Assembly: GCA_949297565.1 (NCBI GenBank)
Contig: CASFUI010000374.1
Location: forward strand, 1-12,307
Reading direction: 5' to 3'
Length of the DNA: 12,307 bases
From: an uncultured Eubacteriales bacterium
GTDB lineage: Bacteria; Bacillota; Clostridia; Lachnospirales; Lachnospiraceae
Part shown: one piece after another, positions 1-6,401 of the stretch
Layout: each line of letters opens with the position of its first letter
Numbering within the stretch: the first letter of the stretch is position 1
The notes under the pieces: model-generated
The model's database searches: none
Told to the model about the DNA's origin: nothing
What the model saw: only the letters and a program-made list of their open reading frames with translations
Translations under genes and position numbers: made by a program

Positions 1-201
1 CAGACCGTCGGTAGGTCCCATTGCGATACATCTTACCGTATCATCGCCGAGATGTGCAGCCACTTCTACCACCAGACGCTCGCCGTCGGTACGCGTAATA
101 TTTATAGCCGAATTAATCTCAGGCAGAAAATCCCCCTGAAACTTTATATCCAAAACGGCACCGATAATCTGGGTAATCTTACCAATTTTTTTCTCTGCCA
201 T
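1..201 (-). CDS. atpD: F1 ATP synthase beta subunit, N-terminal part (runs off window)
   Basis: This is the first 67 codons of the catalytic beta subunit of F1, which binds ADP and Pi and makes ATP at the membrane-bound ATP synthase. The visible protein begins MAEKKIGKITQIIGAVLDIK and continues with the beta-barrel domain typical of AtpD (TDGERLVVEVAAHLGDDTVR, then MGPTDGL). The Walker A loop lies beyond the window edge, so nothing can be said about the nucleotide site. The ATG at 199-201 is preceded by GGAGG at 215-219, a rather long spacing of 13 nt. The start lies 27 nt after the atpG stop, in the usual order atpA-atpG-atpD. Identification is secure from sequence and position; the truncation is only the window edge. 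Confidence 0.97.
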   Translation of the reverse strand, partial: MAEKKIGKITQIIGAVLDIKFQGDFLPEINSAINITRTDGERLVVEVAAHLGDDTVRCIAMGPTDGL

Positions 202-228
202 TCTTTTAATTTTGCCTCCAATTTATAT

Positions 229-1086
229 TTATTCGATAGCATTTGCACCGGAAATAATCTCCGTGAGCTCCTGTGTGATAGCAGCCTGACGCGCCCTGTT
301 GTACTTGAGCGACAGACTCGAAATCATATCCTCCGCATTGCTTGTGGCACTGTCCATAGCCTGCATCCTGGCACCGTTCTCACTGGCAACCGATTCTATC
401 ATTGCCCCGTAAATAAGACTGCCCAGATATTTCGGAATAATCATATTAAGAGCTTCCTCCTCGCTTGGCTCATATGTCATCAGAGCCTCGCTTCCGTCCG
501 TGGCAAGCTGTGTCTCGTCAGCTGATACAGGGAGCAGTTTAACAGACTTTGGCTCATGTACAACTGTATTCTTAAAAGCTGTGTAGACCAGATAAATCTC
601 TCCTACCTCTCCCTGTGTAAAAGCAGAAAGCACCTCCTCGCAAATCTCTTTTGCATCTGTATAAATAGGCTCATTGACCGCCTCGGAATAATCTGCTTTT
701 ATTTCGTAGCCTTTTCTTTCAAGAAACTCTCTTCCCTTTTTGCCGACAGCATATATAACTGTGTCGTCACTGTCAAAATCCCCGTCGGTAATCAGCTTTG
801 TTATATTTGTGTTATAACCGCCTGCAAGCCCTCTGTTGGAGGTAATAACAATGACAGCTTTCTTTTTAGAAGCGGCGGCTCTCAGATATCTATGACTTAT
901 ATGCCCTGATTTTGCAAGAATACTCTGCACTGTCTCATACATCAAATCAGAATACGGTCTGGTGCTCTCTGCCCTGACTTTTGCCTTCTGCAGCTTAACC
1001 GTGGAAACGAGCTTCATGGCTTTGGTAATCTGACCCGTACTCTGAATCGTATCTTTACGTCTTTTTATGTCTCTCATTGAGGCCAT
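229..1086 (-). CDS. atpG: F1 ATP synthase gamma subunit
   Basis: This is the central rotor shaft of F1, which turns inside the alpha3beta3 ring and couples the c-ring to catalysis. At 285 residues it has the family length. The N-terminal helix (MASMRDIKRRKDTIQSTGQI, followed by TKAMKLVSTVKLQKAK) and the C-terminal helix (ENGARMQAMDSATSNAED...YNRARQAAITQELTEI, about residues 236-278) are the two strands of the conserved coiled-coil axle. Between them lies a Rossmann-like globular domain (VIVITSNRGLAGGYN). The ATG has GGAGG at 1096-1100 with 9 nt spacing, 25 nt after the atpA stop. Nothing unusual was seen. Confidence 0.98.
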   Translation of the reverse strand: MASMRDIKRRKDTIQSTGQITKAMKLVSTVKLQKAKVRAESTRPYSDLMYETVQSILAKSGHISHRYLRAAASKKKAVIVITSNRGLAGGYNTNITKLITDGDFDSDDTVIYAVGKKGREFLERKGYEIKADYSEAVNEPIYTDAKEICEEVLSAFTQGEVGEIYLVYTAFKNTVVHEPKSVKLLPVSADETQLATDGSEALMTYEPSEEEALNMIIPKYLGSLIYGAMIESVASENGARMQAMDSATSNAEDMISSLSLKYNRARQAAITQELTEIISGANAIE

Positions 1087-1111
1087 AATCCGTTACCTCC
1101 ATTCCGCTGCT

Positions 1112-2617
1112 CTATTTAAATGTCTTTTTAAATTCTTCGATAGCATTGACCAGAGCTCTTTCGCTCTCATCATCAAGCACCTTTGCGGTTCTGATATTTT
1201 CCGGAATCTGCGGATATTTTGTATCAATAAAATCAAACAATCCGTCCTGAAAATCCAAAACCTTTTCAACAGGTATGTCAATAACATACTTTTTTGTTAC
1301 CGCGTATATGATTATTACCTGATACTCTACAGGCATCGGCTTATACTGAGGCTGCTTGAGCATCTCCCTGATACGCTCGCCCTGTGCAAGTTTCTCCTTT
1401 GTATCAGAATCCAGTTCAGAGCCAAACTGAGCAAATGAGGCGAGTTCTCTGTACTGCGCCAAATCAACACGGATAGGTGCTGCAATTTTTTTCATAGCTT
1501 TAATCTGCGCTGATCCTCCTACACGCGATACCGACAGCCCCGCATTAACAGCAGGCCTGAAACCGGCGTTAAACATCTCTGTCTCAAGATAAATCTGACC
1601 GTCCGTAATTGAAATTACATTTGTCGGAATATACGCAGACACATCTCCCGCCTGAGTCTCAATAATAGGAAGCGCCGTGAGCGAGCCTCCGCCGTACTCA
1701 TCCGACATTCTCGCGGCTCTCTCCAAAAGCCTTGAGTGCAGATAGAATACGTCTCCCGGATATGCCTCTCTTCCAGGCGGTCTTTTCAGAAGCAGCGACA
1801 GTGTTCTGTATGCAGCCGCATGCTTGCTCAGATCATCATACACGACAAGCACATCCTGTCCCTGCTCCATCCATTCCTCACCGATTGCACAGCCTGAATA
1901 AGGCGCGATATACTGAAGCGGAGCAAGCTCGCTCGCCGTTGACGCCACAACAGTTGTATAGCTCATAGCTCCGTACTCCTCAAGAGTTTTAACTATATTC
2001 GCAACTGTTGAAGCCTTTTGACCTATTGCTACATAAATACACTTAACTCCCTGCCCCTTCTGATTGATAATCGTGTCAATAGCTATGGCTGTCTTTCCCG
2101 TCTGGCGGTCTCCGATGATAAGCTCTCTTTGTCCCCTGCCAATCGGCACCATTGCATCTATAGCCTTGATACCTGTCTGAAGCGGTGTATCTACTGATTT
2201 TCTTGTGATAACTCCCGGCGCCACCCTCTCAATCTGACGGTATTTGTCGGTATTTATCGGTCCTTTGCCGTCAATAGGCTGACCGAGCGCATTAACGACT
2301 CTTCCCGTAAGCGCATCACCTACCGGCACCTCGACAACTCTTCCTGTCGTTTTTACCGTATCCTTCTCGTTTATATTTTTTGAATCTCCAAGCAGGACCG
2401 CACCTACATTATCCTCCTCAAGGTTTAACACCATTCCGTAAACCTCGCCCGGAAATTCAAGCAGTTCTCCCTGCATTGCCTTTTCAAGTCCATGTATACG
2501 CGCGATGCCGTCTGCAACCTGAATTACGGTACCCACGTCGGACACCTCAAGCCCCGCAGAATACCTTTTAATCTGCTCCTTAATAACGGAGCTGATTTCT
2601 TCCGGTCTCAAATTCAT
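1112..2617 (-). CDS. atpA: F1 ATP synthase alpha subunit
   Basis: This is the non-catalytic nucleotide-binding alpha subunit of F1. At 501 residues it has the normal length. Visible motifs are Walker A GDRQTGKT (169-176), Walker B DVLVVYDD (255-262) and the alpha/beta family signature PAVNAGLSVS, followed by the arginine finger R365 in SVSRVGG, which reaches into the neighbouring beta catalytic site. The N-terminal stretch MNLRPEEISSVIKEQIKRY is the helix expected to contact the delta subunit at the top of F1. The start lies 37 nt downstream of atpH with a GAGGG-type ribosome binding site. All key residues are present. Confidence 0.98.
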   Translation of the reverse strand: MNLRPEEISSVIKEQIKRYSAGLEVSDVGTVIQVADGIARIHGLEKAMQGELLEFPGEVYGMVLNLEEDNVGAVLLGDSKNINEKDTVKTTGRVVEVPVGDALTGRVVNALGQPIDGKGPINTDKYRQIERVAPGVITRKSVDTPLQTGIKAIDAMVPIGRGQRELIIGDRQTGKTAIAIDTIINQKGQGVKCIYVAIGQKASTVANIVKTLEEYGAMSYTTVVASTASELAPLQYIAPYSGCAIGEEWMEQGQDVLVVYDDLSKHAAAYRTLSLLLKRPPGREAYPGDVFYLHSRLLERAARMSDEYGGGSLTALPIIETQAGDVSAYIPTNVISITDGQIYLETEMFNAGFRPAVNAGLSVSRVGGSAQIKAMKKIAAPIRVDLAQYRELASFAQFGSELDSDTKEKLAQGERIREMLKQPQYKPMPVEYQVIIIYAVTKKYVIDIPVEKVLDFQDGLFDFIDTKYPQIPENIRTAKVLDDESERALVNAIEEFKKTFK

Positions 2618-2654
2618 TAGACTAACGCACCCTCTTTCTATATAAAGTATAAGC

Positions 2655-3203
2655 CTACATTAACTGGATTTTCTTTAAATCCCTTGCAAGCTCATCTAGT
2701 TTTGTTTTTATGCTGCTGTCCACAACACGGTCTTTTATACGAATAATCATTCCCCCGATTAACTCGGGCTCAACGGTGTAATTCATATGAAACTCCCTGT
2801 AATCTGTTGTTGCCAGAAGACGATCTACCAGCTTTTCCTTCTGCTTCCGGCTCAAAGGAGCTGCTGTCTTTACATAGACCGTACCTATTTTTTTATAATC
2901 AAGCACTTTGTCCCTGAACTCAATCAGCGTATCCTTTATGTCCCTCTGCCGGTCTTTGGAAATCATCAGCACCAGAAGCCCGGTCATCTCTCTTGAAAGA
3001 AATTCGCCAAAGCTCTTCTCTATAAAACGCTCCTTATCCTCTTTGCTTACTTTGGGATGATTTAAAAGGTTATTAAGTTCGCTGTTTTCTGAAAACGCCT
3101 CAAGAACTGCACCCGCCTCGTCATAAAACTCATCTGTCCGTTCCATTTCGACAGCCAGTTCAAATAATGCCTCACTGTATTTGTACGCCGCTAACTTAGC
3201 CAT
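2655..3203 (-). CDS. atpH: F1 ATP synthase delta subunit (OSCP homologue)
   Basis: This stator subunit links the peripheral b-subunit stalk to the N-termini of alpha on top of F1. The 182-residue length fits the family. It begins MAKLAAYKYSEALFELAVE, the typical helical N-terminal domain (A..Y..ALFE), and ends with the conserved segment EPELIGGMIIRIKDRVVDSS, followed by KTKLDELARDL. Its ATG lies inside the end of atpF (13 nt overlap), with only a weak GGTG-type binding site 7 nt upstream. Translation is therefore probably coupled to atpF, which would help match stator subunit amounts (inference). Confidence 0.97.
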   Translation of the reverse strand: MAKLAAYKYSEALFELAVEMERTDEFYDEAGAVLEAFSENSELNNLLNHPKVSKEDKERFIEKSFGEFLSREMTGLLVLMISKDRQRDIKDTLIEFRDKVLDYKKIGTVYVKTAAPLSRKQKEKLVDRLLATTDYREFHMNYTVEPELIGGMIIRIKDRVVDSSIKTKLDELARDLKKIQLM

Positions 3204-3751
3204 GTGTTATCACCCATTTCATTTAAAGTCTGCTCAATCAGCTCCTGACTGACCGCTTCCGTCATACTCCCTGCCAAAACCTTAGACGCCATCATCTGTG
3301 CAACCGCAATAATCTGCTGCTTAACCTCATCTGCGGCTTTCTGCTTTTCAAGCTCAGCCTCGGTGTTGGCCCTTGCAATTATGCGTGCCGCCTCTTCTTT
3401 TGCATCGGCCACAATCTTCTGCTCATTATGCTTTGCAACTCGTCTTGCATCACTTAATATAGCTTCGGCCTCCTTATTCGCAGCTCTAAGCTTCTCTTCG
3501 TATTCCAGTTTCATAGCAAGCGCTTCTTTTTTATCCGCCTCTGCATTTTCCCTGTCGCTTGTAATTTTATCCTGACGCTTTTTGAGCATATTTCTTACAG
3601 GATTAAACAATATAAACGAGAGCAGTATAAATAAAATAAATACATTTATCGCTGTAATCGCAGAGTCGAAAAGCAGCTGGTAATCCAGACCGAAAAGCCT
3701 GCCATCATCCGCGAGGGCTACCAATGTACTTCCCCAGGAAATCAATGTCAT
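3191..3751 (-). CDS. atpF: Fo ATP synthase b subunit (peripheral stalk)
   Basis: Subunit b anchors the stator in the membrane and reaches up to the delta subunit as a long helix. The 186-residue frame shows a short polar N-terminus and a single membrane helix at about residues 30-49 (AITAINVFILFILLSFILF). The FNPVRNMLKKRQDKI junction follows, then about 110 residues of charged Ala/Glu/Lys-rich sequence with coiled-coil character. The first ATG (3749-3751) is only 2 nt from a perfect AAGGAGG (3754-3760), which is too close. A TTG at codon 3 (3743-3745) sits 8 nt from it and may be the true start. The difference is two residues. Confidence 0.95.
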   Translation of the reverse strand: MTLISWGSTLVALADDGRLFGLDYQLLFDSAITAINVFILFILLSFILFNPVRNMLKKRQDKITSDRENAEADKKEALAMKLEYEEKLRAANKEAEAILSDARRVAKHNEQKIVADAKEEAARIIARANTEAELEKQKAADEVKQQIIAVAQMMASKVLAGSMTEAVSQELIEQTLNEMGDNTWLS

Positions 3752-3788
3752 AGCCTCCTTCCTGACTATTTTTTAATTCAAATTATCT

Positions 3789-4043
3789 TTACTTGAACGG
3801 CTTAACAAACATTAAAATAATAGCCACGGCGAAACCATACAAACCTGTTGTCTCGGCAACGGCCTGTCCAAGAAGCATAGTTGAGGTAATCGCAGACTTT
3901 GCACCCGGATTGCGTCCTACAGCCGCCGCACCGTGACCCGCTGCAATACCCTGTCCGACACCCGGTCCGACACCCGCAATCATAGCAATACCTGCGCCAA
4001 TAGCTGACATAGCATTGATAAAATCCTGTCCGTTAATATCCAT
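3789..4043 (-). CDS. atpE: Fo ATP synthase c subunit (rotor ring), predicted Na+-specific
   Basis: This hairpin membrane protein oligomerises into the ion-driven rotor ring. It has 84 residues from the chosen start. Helix 1 carries the glycine-rich packing motif (GAGIAMIAGVGPGVGQG), the polar loop has RNPGA, and helix 2 has the ion-binding carboxylate E64. The Na+ ligands known from Ilyobacter tartaricus (Q32, V63, E65, S66, T67, Y70) all have counterparts here: Q31, V62, E64, T65, T66 and Y69. I therefore infer a sodium-coupled ring. The ATG at 4041-4043 has GGAGG (4052-4056) at 8 nt. An in-frame ATG at 4056-4058 is made by that binding site itself and is rejected. A hairpin and U-run lie upstream. 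Confidence 0.96.
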   Translation of the reverse strand: MDINGQDFINAMSAIGAGIAMIAGVGPGVGQGIAAGHGAAAVGRNPGAKSAITSTMLLGQAVAETTGLYGFAVAIILMFVKPFK

Positions 4044-4135
4044 GATAAAATCCTCCATAAAAAAAAATTATTTTCTGCCGAACACTGTATTTTATTATTT
4101 TTTCTTGAAGTGTTCAGACAACGCCTTATTTTTAG
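4044..4135 (-). promoter_or_regulatory. atpB-atpE intergenic hairpin and U-run (candidate translation enhancer)
   Basis: In the minus-strand transcript the arms at 4109-4117 and 4078-4086 pair as a 9-bp stem (GAACACT with AGTGTTC plus a G-U and an outer C-G pair). The loop is A-rich and 22 nt long. Ten nt after the stem comes a run of nine U (4059-4067), directly before the atpE GGAGG. In E. coli a U-rich segment ahead of the atpE binding site raises c-subunit synthesis; a comparable role here is inference. The U-run is too far from the stem for a classical terminator. Confidence 0.4.
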
Positions 4136-4876
4136 TTAATCGTCGGCAATTTTGTCATTTACATATACCATTGTCAGCATACAAAATACGTACGCCTGTA
4201 TACATCCTGAAAACAAATCAAAATACCCGTGAAGAAATGCACCTGCTCCTATTGTGTACGGATTGAGCAGGTCATATATCAGTCCCATGAGAACTGTACC
4301 CGACATGATGTTACCGAATAAACGCAGTGAAAGGGACAGCGGTACTGCAAACTCACCAATCAGATTAATCGGAAACAAAAACCATATTGGCTGAAACAGT
4401 GACGTGAAATGCCCCAGTTTGTTTTTCTTGATGCCGTTAAACTGAACCAATATAAAAGTAATAACACCAAGACATAAGGTAACACCGTAATCCGCGGTAG
4501 GCGGTCTTAAGCCGAACAATCCCGATATATTGGAAATAATTATGAACAAGAACAAGGTTGAAAGATAATTTACAAACTTGTTTGCATTCTTACCCATAAT
4601 TCCCTCAACCATAGTCTGAAGCATCTCTACAATCAGCTCAACCACATTCTGAAAAAATCCAGGCGTGTCAGACGCGTTAGCCTTATTTATCTTTATTCTG
4701 GCTATAATTGCCATTACAATGATAAACAGCGATACTATGAACATTGCCACATGGGTAGTATTAATGCTGAAATCGTAATCAATTCCGGGTATTGTGAATG
4801 TGTACAGCGACTTAATCATGAAGCTGCTGTCACAGGCTATCATCGACGTCATTGAGGTCACATTCATGCTCCCCAC
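4136..4876 (-). CDS. atpB: Fo ATP synthase a subunit
   Basis: Subunit a provides the two half-channels through which ions reach the c-ring. At 246 residues it is highly hydrophobic. It contains the invariant arginine R185 in SLSLRLFGNIMSG, the conserved NISGLFGLRPPTADYGVT segment (about 116-133) and a GEFAVPLSLSLR helix. The start is GTG at 4874-4876 with AAGGAGG (4885-4891) at 8 nt. An ATG three codons later (4865-4867) with AGGTGG 5 nt upstream is a real alternative. Either start lies inside the end of atpI (47 nt overlap for GTG), so translation is likely coupled. A 92-nt gap separates it from atpE. Confidence 0.97.
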   Translation of the reverse strand: MGSMNVTSMTSMIACDSSFMIKSLYTFTIPGIDYDFSINTTHVAMFIVSLFIIVMAIIARIKINKANASDTPGFFQNVVELIVEMLQTMVEGIMGKNANKFVNYLSTLFLFIIISNISGLFGLRPPTADYGVTLCLGVITFILVQFNGIKKNKLGHFTSLFQPIWFLFPINLIGEFAVPLSLSLRLFGNIMSGTVLMGLIYDLLNPYTIGAGAFLHGYFDLFSGCIQAYVFCMLTMVYVNDKIADD

Positions 4877-5285
4877 CTTTTTCTCCTCCTTTTCCTGATA
4901 TTTTGGAAGATATTTTTTGAGTCACAGGCTGCAGATACGCCGATATTTTCATCGCAAACATCCCTGCCAACGCCGCCAGTATATTGCCGACATCAGAATA
5001 ATACAACACCGCAAATACCAGTACCATAACGATAAGTCTTATCAGATACCCTAAAATAAATGTTCTTCTGCTGTCAGCCCTGCCATACACTACCTTACGA
5101 ACTCTGAAACTCATGTTAAAAACACAAAAAACCGCATAAACAATACCCGCAAAAAAACCTACCGCAATCTTTGCCGGCTCCTCAAACACAAGAAATATAA
5201 TAAGCTCTCCGATTAACAGATACGCAAAATCAAGTATCAATATTCCCGGCAGCGCCTCATTTAATTCTTTTATTCTCTCTGTCAT
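4830..5285 (-). CDS. atpI: ATP synthase operon protein I (AtpI)
   Basis: AtpI is a small membrane protein encoded at the head of many atp operons. Published roles include assisting c-ring assembly and, together with AtpZ, Mg2+/Ca2+ transport. From the chosen ATG (5283-5285) it has 151 residues and four probable membrane helices: ILILDFAYLLIGELIIFLVF, then AKIAVGFFAGIVYAVFCVF, TFILGYLIRLIVMVLVFAVL and ILAALAGMFAMKISAYL. A charged Gly/Lys/Glu tail follows, whose codons contain the atpB ribosome binding site. The frame is open back to 5363, but that extension lies wholly inside atpZ and is not membrane-like. The chosen start overlaps atpZ by 29 nt and has only a weak binding site, so coupling is likely. 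Family assignment rests on position and topology. Confidence 0.85.
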   Translation of the reverse strand: MTERIKELNEALPGILILDFAYLLIGELIIFLVFEEPAKIAVGFFAGIVYAVFCVFNMSFRVRKVVYGRADSRRTFILGYLIRLIVMVLVFAVLYYSDVGNILAALAGMFAMKISAYLQPVTQKISSKISGKGGEKGGEHECDLNDVDDSL

Positions 5286-5568
5286 AGCTGTTTTTGTGAT
5301 TCGCCCTGTCAACCTTGCGCATAATTTCATCTTCCAGATGTTTTCTGCGCTGCCTCTCCTCATTCCTCACAACATTCATTACCAGAACATACGCATTTCT
5401 TGCGCCGGCCGCTATACCAAGTGCCAGAAGAGGAACGGTAAACCACGAATCAAACCGGTTATCCAGCCACACTCCCAAAGCAACACACAGAAACACCGGC
5501 ACCATTACGCTGATTCCCACCTGCGTAATAAGAATGATGTTGCGAAACTCTGAATTTTTAGAGCTCAT
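5257..5568 (-). CDS. atpZ: AtpZ-like small membrane protein (AtpZ/AtpI family)
   Basis: This 103-residue protein has two membrane helices (about residues 10-31, IILITQVGISVMVPVFLCVA, and 41-62, WFTVPLLALGIAAGARNAYV). They are joined by the short LGVWLDNRF turn and followed by a charged basic/acidic tail. The G-x-WLD-x-R/K-F turn between two helices is typical of the F0F1-ATPase-associated AtpZ family. It is the first gene of the atp operon; the ATG at 5566-5568 has GAGG at 5577-5580 with 8 nt spacing. In alkaliphilic Bacillus, AtpZ and AtpI work together in Mg2+/Ca2+ transport; whether this applies here is not shown. The tail overlaps the atpI start. Confidence 0.8.
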   Translation of the reverse strand: MSSKNSEFRNIILITQVGISVMVPVFLCVALGVWLDNRFDSWFTVPLLALGIAAGARNAYVLVMNVVRNEERQRRKHLEDEIMRKVDRANHKNSYDRENKRIK

Positions 5569-5599
5569 CTAAATATCCTCTCAATATAGTATATAATTA

Positions 5600-5628
5600 A
5601 TAATAACATTTATAAATCGTTAAGTCTA
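5600..5628 (-). promoter_or_regulatory. Candidate sigma-A promoter of the atp operon
   Basis: On the minus strand, TAGACT (5623-5628, 4 of 6 consensus) and TATTAT (5600-5605, 5 of 6) are separated by exactly 17 nt. Transcription would begin near 5593, leaving about 25 nt before the atpZ ATG. The region is very AT-rich, so chance matches are possible. Confidence 0.45.
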
Positions 5629-5682
5629 TTTTTTTTCTAAACTTTCTCACAATTTTATTTTACAGTTTTATTCGTTTAATAA

Positions 5683-5711
5683 TTGAATTTATAAATGCAT
5701 ACTGTTATAAT
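5683..5711 (+). promoter_or_regulatory. Extended -10 sigma-A promoter of the DUF402 gene
   Basis: TTGAAT (5683-5688) and a perfect TATAAT (5706-5711) are 17 nt apart, with the extended -10 dinucleotide TG at 5703-5704. The predicted start near 5718 gives a leader of about 67 nt before the ATG at 5785. It lies back to back with the atp operon promoter. Confidence 0.7.
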
Positions 5712-5784
5712 TCTCTTAAATTGAGGTTTTAATACAGTTTTTAATTAATATAAATATAACCGATATACGAAATGAGGGCTTTTT

Positions 5785-6252
5785 ATGACTGATTTATTCC
5801 GCAGGAGACTGATTCCTGACGAATGTATTCATTTGAAGGATGACCGAATAATCCACTCCACCCCCGATGAACTCATAACAAAATGGAATACTCTACATCC
5901 AAAAGCAGAGTTTTCTCACGGTGTCTCTCTTTACTGTATAGATAACGGCTGGAAAATAAGTAAATTTTTCAACGCAGAAAATGAACTCTGCTATGTTTAC
6001 TGCGATATTATTGACACCTCGTATGACGAGGAAAAAGACGAATATATTTTTACTGACCTGCTGGCCGATGTAATTGTCGAAAACAATGGTTTTGTGCGTG
6101 TTGTTGACCTTGACGAGCTCGCAGACGCGTGCAGCCGCAGCATAATAAGCAGCGAACTGCTCGCACTTGCACTTCACCGGCTCAACAATCTCCTTACAGC
6201 AATTTATGACGGCTCCTTTAAAAAATATATCGATAAATTGGATATTGTATAA
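5785..6252 (+). CDS. DUF402 family protein (NtdP/FomD-like putative nucleoside phosphatase)
   Basis: This 155-residue soluble protein matches the DUF402 fold pattern. It has an aromatic strand WKISKFF (56-62), the YVYCDIID strand (70-77), an acidic segment FTDLLADVIVENNGFVRVVD (89-108), then DLDEL (108-112) and a helical C-terminus. In characterised members such as staphylococcal NtdP and FomD, the tyrosine and acidic residues of these strands bind divalent metal and hydrolyse nucleotide di/triphosphates or CDP-linked substrates. Here Y72, D74, D91, D95, D108 and D110 are the likely equivalents (inference from alignment by eye). The ATG has GAGG at 5774-5777, 7 nt upstream. It is the only plus-strand gene and sits between two minus-strand blocks, apparently monocistronic. 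The substrate is unknown. Confidence 0.75.
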   Translation: MTDLFRRRLIPDECIHLKDDRIIHSTPDELITKWNTLHPKAEFSHGVSLYCIDNGWKISKFFNAENELCYVYCDIIDTSYDEEKDEYIFTDLLADVIVENNGFVRVVDLDELADACSRSIISSELLALALHRLNNLLTAIYDGSFKKYIDKLDIV

Positions 6253-6302
6253 TTTTAATAATTTTCCCATATATTTATCCGGCGTAAACGGCTTTCAAAA
6301 TG

Positions 6303-6358
6303 ACAGCGCTTTATATAAGTCCACGATACAAGATGTCCGGACTCATACAGAGCGCTGT
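6303..6358. terminator. Long hairpin between convergent genes, probable bidirectional terminator
   Basis: Arms ACAGCGCT (6303-6310) and AGCGCTGT (6351-6358) pair perfectly. The stem continues through 6311-6322 with 6339-6350, ending in AGTCC/GGACT. In the minus-strand RNA the extension has only one mismatch and two G-U pairs, about 20 positions in all, around a 16-nt loop. The plus-strand side is followed by a T-rich stretch (6359-6383), suiting termination of the DUF402 transcript. The minus-strand side has only a short TTTT, so termination of the reductase transcript is less certain. Confidence 0.6.
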
Positions 6359-6401
6359 TATATTATTTTATATTATTCTTAATCTGCGCAAATCAAGCCC
6401 C

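Noticed and set aside
52..525. Plus-strand open frame of 157 codons across atpD/atpG
   Set aside because: It lies antisense to two certain genes, its composition is not protein-like, and it has no ribosome binding site. The other plus-strand frames over the atp genes were rejected for the same reasons.
4059..4117. Intrinsic terminator inside the atp operon before atpE
   Set aside because: The stem and the U-run are separated by 10 nt and the stem is AT-rich with a 22-nt loop. Essential genes continue downstream on the same strand.
5893..6270. Minus-strand open frame of 125 codons opposite the DUF402 gene
   Set aside because: The plus-strand frame has a recognisable family pattern, a promoter and a binding site. 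The reverse frame has none of these.
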